A DNA stretch of 64,000 nt from Moheibacter lacus (lineage in GTDB: Bacteria > Bacteroidota > Bacteroidia > Flavobacteriales > Weeksellaceae). Below, piece after piece: positions 61,756-64,000 of this stretch (position 1 is its first letter; each line of letters starts with the position of its first letter). The position numbers and the translations under genes were made by a program. The notes beneath the pieces were generated by a model. It saw nothing but the letters and a program-made list of their open reading frames with translations, did no database searches and had not been told where the DNA came from. The stretch covers positions 952,595 through 1,016,594 of the forward strand of contig NZ_JACDZE010000001.1 in the NCBI RefSeq assembly GCF_014042165.1. The letters are read 5' to 3'.

Positions 61756-63032
61756 TTGATGATGATTTTTTTGGTGATGGTATTATTTCCGGATTGGATT
61801 TTCACGATATAAATTCCTTTTACTAAATCCTGAATATTGATGCCTGAAGTGACATTTTGCGTAGATTTCACCAATTTTCCGGTTAGATCAAAGATTTCAA
61901 CATTCGAGATATTTTTTCCGTCGATGTAGAATTCGTGAGAAGTTGGGTTTGGGTAGATGGAAATTTGAGATAATGTTTGGTCAATTGTTCCCATTTCTCC
62001 TTCAGATTTGTAGAATCCGTTTGGAATTAATCCTACAGTATGCGTGTTTTCTAAAACTCCGTCTATCGAATACACAAAAGCACTTCCATTTGCAATATAG
62101 TCAACCGCATCTGCAACATAAATTTTATCATCAATTATGTTAAATCCGTAAGGAATTGCAGTGGTGGTTTGCACAACCAGAGTAGGCTCTGGTGTGGTTT
62201 CAGAAAAATCAATTTTATAAACACCTGAATTTAAAACATAATAAAGCAAAGCATCATCAACTGCCAAAAATCCCGGATGTTCACCCATTTCAAAATTAAA
62301 TTGAGAAGAAACAGTATTGGTCAAAAAATCAATTTCGTAAATTCCTGCTTCAGTTTCATTTCCTGACCAAGCCGGAACTCCACTACAGATTACATAAAGT
62401 TTATCACCTATGATTTGCATCGTGTCCGGAACATCACCTACTTCTATTATTTCGACTTGCTCCGTTGCAGCATCAATAACCGAAATGCTGTTTCCAAAAC
62501 CGTATCCACCTTTGTGCGCTACATAAAGTTTTCCGTCTTTGTTAATAATTCTTTCAGGACCTTCGGCTACAGCAATTGTAGATTCAACTTCGTTGGTTTC
62601 CAAATCTATTACCGCAACATAAGAAGTTTCAGGGTCGCCAGGATCACCCCAACAAGTTACATAACCTTTCCCATCATGGAACGCAATATGGCGAGGACTT
62701 GTAATGTCAGTAGAAATCGTTTCGGTGTATTGGAGCGTTAAGCGGTTGGCAACAATGACTTTGTTGGAACCGTTCATGACAAAATAAATATTATCGCCAT
62801 TTATCCCGATGCCTTGTGCCAAATCACCTAAAGAAAGCCCTGGGTTTTCGTTGCTGTACACATCATTTTCCAAAACCCCATCTGCTGAAAGAAAAGAAAG
62901 CGATGCGTTGCTCGTTCCAAATTGACCTTCATTTAAAATGAAAATTCCGTTTGAATAATCCTGAGCAATCGAAAATCCTGAGAATAAAATCCCAAGAATT
63001 AAAAATTTAAAAAATCTGTAAATGTTTTTCAT
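61752..63032 (-). CDS. YncE/DUF5074-like beta-propeller with T9SS sorting domain
   Basis: 426 residues. A signal peptide (MKNIYRFFKFLILGILFSGFSIAQ) is followed by a seven-blade YncE-type propeller (about 25-345) with repeated motifs such as GKGYVTCWGDPGDPETSYVA, VAEGPERIINKDGKLYVAHKGG and IPNGFYKSEG. A T9SS CTD comes from about 355 (ISIYPNPTSHEFYI ... GIYIVKIQSGN ... KKIIIK). It is a close paralogue of the next gene upstream, with the CTD as the main difference. Relatives include the BtuG surface cobalamin-binding propellers of Bacteroides. That the ligand is a corrinoid is inference only. Confidence 0.88.
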   Translation of the reverse strand: MKNIYRFFKFLILGILFSGFSIAQDYSNGIFILNEGQFGTSNASLSFLSADGVLENDVYSNENPGLSLGDLAQGIGINGDNIYFVMNGSNKVIVANRLTLQYTETISTDITSPRHIAFHDGKGYVTCWGDPGDPETSYVAVIDLETNEVESTIAVAEGPERIINKDGKLYVAHKGGYGFGNSISVIDAATEQVEIIEVGDVPDTMQIIGDKLYVICSGVPAWSGNETEAGIYEIDFLTNTVSSQFNFEMGEHPGFLAVDDALLYYVLNSGVYKIDFSETTPEPTLVVQTTTAIPYGFNIIDDKIYVADAVDYIANGSAFVYSIDGVLENTHTVGLIPNGFYKSEGEMGTIDQTLSQISIYPNPTSHEFYIDGKNISNVEIFDLTGKLVKSTQNVTSGINIQDLVKGIYIVKIQSGNNTITKKIIIK

Positions 63033-63058
63033 CTGTATAAATTTATTGTAATTACTTG

Positions 63059-64000
63059 TTAATCATTAAAATAAACCCCGTTTGGAATGATTCCTCCAAT
63101 CGGATATTCGCCGTCTAAATTTCCACTCAACGAATAAACAAACAAAGCACCGTTGCTCTGATAGTCTTTCGCATCACACACATAAACCCAGTTATCGTCC
63201 ACATTGAATCCGTATAGAATTTCCAAACCATCATCTGACGTAGAAATAAAAGGTGAGTTGGACGGTTCGATATTGGAAGTTTCGGTTCTGTAAATGTCAT
63301 TTCCGATGGTATAATAAACTTTGTCGTTTTCGATTTGTAAAAAGGTCGGATGAACACCTTGCGCAAATTCAAATTCATCTACAATTTGGTTATTTTGCAG
63401 ATTGATTTTGTACATCGCACCTGTGGTTTCTTCTCCCGTCCAACTTGCCTTTCCGGCACAAAGCACAAATAAAAATCCGTCTTCTTCCACCAATCCGGTT
63501 GGAACATCTGAAACCGAAATGCTTCCTGTGATAGAATTCGAGTTCAAATCCAAAATCGAAATGCTGTTTCCATAACCCCAACCACCTTGATGCGCGATGT
63601 AAAGTTTTCCATTTTCTTCTACCAACTTTTCCGGACCTTCCGGAACTGAAATCGTAGAAATCTGGGTATTGGAATTCAAATCTATCACCGCAATAAAATC
63701 ATCTTCCGTATCGGTTCCGTCGCCCCAATTGCTCACATAACCCTTTCCGTTATGGAATTCGATGAAACGCGGATTATGCAATTGTCCTGCGATGGTTGCA
63801 ACGCTTTCAAACGTATAACGGTTGACAACTTCAATCGCGTTGGAATTGTTTACCACGATGTACGCCAAATCGTTATCAAAACCGATGTTTTGCGCCACAT
63901 CTCCCAAATTACGTCCATTCACGTCGCTGAAAATATGGTTTTGAATTTCACCCGAATTGGAAATGAAACTAACCGAAGCATTGGCATACGTATATCCGCC
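63059..64000 (-). CDS. YncE/DUF5074-like beta-propeller paralogue, 5' end beyond the right edge
   Basis: The frame is open from 64000 to the stop at 63059 (313 codons visible); the true start and any signal peptide lie outside the window. Blade motifs align with those of the downstream gene (GYVSNWGDGTDTEDDFIAVI, VPEGPEKLVEENGKLYIAHQGG, SWTGEETTGAMYKI, IPNGVYFND), but the protein stops right after the last blade and has no T9SS sorting domain. It may be a lipoprotein of the BtuG kind. The 26-bp gap to the next gene implies one operon. Confidence 0.85.
   Translation of the reverse strand, partial: GGYTYANASVSFISNSGEIQNHIFSDVNGRNLGDVAQNIGFDNDLAYIVVNNSNAIEVVNRYTFESVATIAGQLHNPRFIEFHNGKGYVSNWGDGTDTEDDFIAVIDLNSNTQISTISVPEGPEKLVEENGKLYIAHQGGWGYGNSISILDLNSNSITGSISVSDVPTGLVEEDGFLFVLCAGKASWTGEETTGAMYKINLQNNQIVDEFEFAQGVHPTFLQIENDKVYYTIGNDIYRTETSNIEPSNSPFISTSDDGLEILYGFNVDDNWVYVCDAKDYQSNGALFVYSLSGNLDGEYPIGGIIPNGVYFND

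Noticed and set aside
1-64000. tRNA or rRNA genes, CRISPR arrays, prophage genes, riboswitches or intact IS elements
   Set aside because: No such sequence was found by reading both strands. Short non-coding gaps are accounted for by promoters, terminators, the MITE-like element and the small repeat.

Overview
The window looks like the chromosome of an AT-rich member of Bacteroidota, class Flavobacteriia (Weeksellaceae- or Flavobacteriaceae-like). The evidence is: C-terminal type IX secretion (T9SS) sorting domains on surface proteins, a PorZ-like T9SS component, many SPII lipoproteins, an HMG-CoA synthase (mevalonate pathway), a flavobacterial-type MMPL/acyltransferase/methyltransferase fusion, six-domain ribosomal protein S1, and promoters that fit the Bacteroidota -7 box TAnnTTTG while strong Shine-Dalgarno sites are largely absent. 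Most of the window is ordinary core genome. I see no tRNA or rRNA gene, CRISPR array, prophage or intact insertion sequence. No gap between genes exceeds about 230 bp.

Layout. 1-4.3 kb (minus): patatin-type phospholipase/outer-membrane barrel, ybeY and mnmG (cut by the left edge), with a perfect 16-bp parS-like palindrome between ybeY and mnmG. 4.4-6.2 kb (plus): asd and a SpoU-type RNA methyltransferase. 6.2-20.9 kb is one long minus-strand run: MlaE/MlaF-type ABC transporter, small OMP, TPR protein, ribH, mutL, two tandem rhomboid proteases, an EEP-family hydrolase, a HerA-like ATPase, a DEDDh exonuclease/UvrC-like protein, a LOG-family protein, PorZ-like propeller protein and recO. 20.9-22.6 kb (plus): SprT-like protein and mannose-1-phosphate guanylyltransferase. 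22.6-28.6 kb (minus): cupin-like protein, CrtI-type FAD oxidoreductase and a trifunctional MMPL/acyltransferase/methyltransferase. 28.7-30.9 kb: Gfo/Idh/MocA dehydrogenase and a convergent cystathionine gamma-synthase/lyase. 31-36.5 kb (plus): PagL-type lipid A deacylase, DUF2807 lipoprotein, ArsC/Spx-like protein, DPP-IV-type peptidase, a 175-bp MITE-like element and PDH E1 beta. 36.6-44.1 kb (plus): DUF5686 outer-membrane protein, AIM24 protein, a membrane pyrophosphatase fused to an OmpA domain, and an MFS transporter. 44.3-46.4 kb (plus): U32 protein, ferredoxin and 5-FTHF cyclo-ligase. 46.4-48.4 kb: an unrecognised lipoprotein/membrane-protein pair facing an Ala/Glu-rich lipoprotein across an 18-bp palindrome. 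48.5-54.4 kb: acyltransferase, RNase HI, lipoprotein, TlpA-like lipoprotein, GNAT and rpsA. 54.4-55.1 kb: a very AT-rich gene interrupted by an in-frame stop. 55.2-64 kb: prolyl oligopeptidase, HMG-CoA synthase, DNA polymerase III delta', a Met-rich lipoprotein and a surface-protein operon of two paralogous beta-propellers plus a T9SS cargo protein that runs off the right edge.

Themes. Envelope biology dominates: T9SS, lipid A and phospholipid remodelling, Mla-type lipid transport, surface propellers, and two secreted S9 peptidases that suggest peptide use. The points most worth a second look are the parS-like site, the MITE, the interrupted gene at 54.4 kb, the pyrophosphatase-OmpA fusion with a relocated glutamate, the divergent palindrome at 48.03 kb, the MutL that has lost its endonuclease motifs, and the orphan trifunctional lipid/pigment gene pair.
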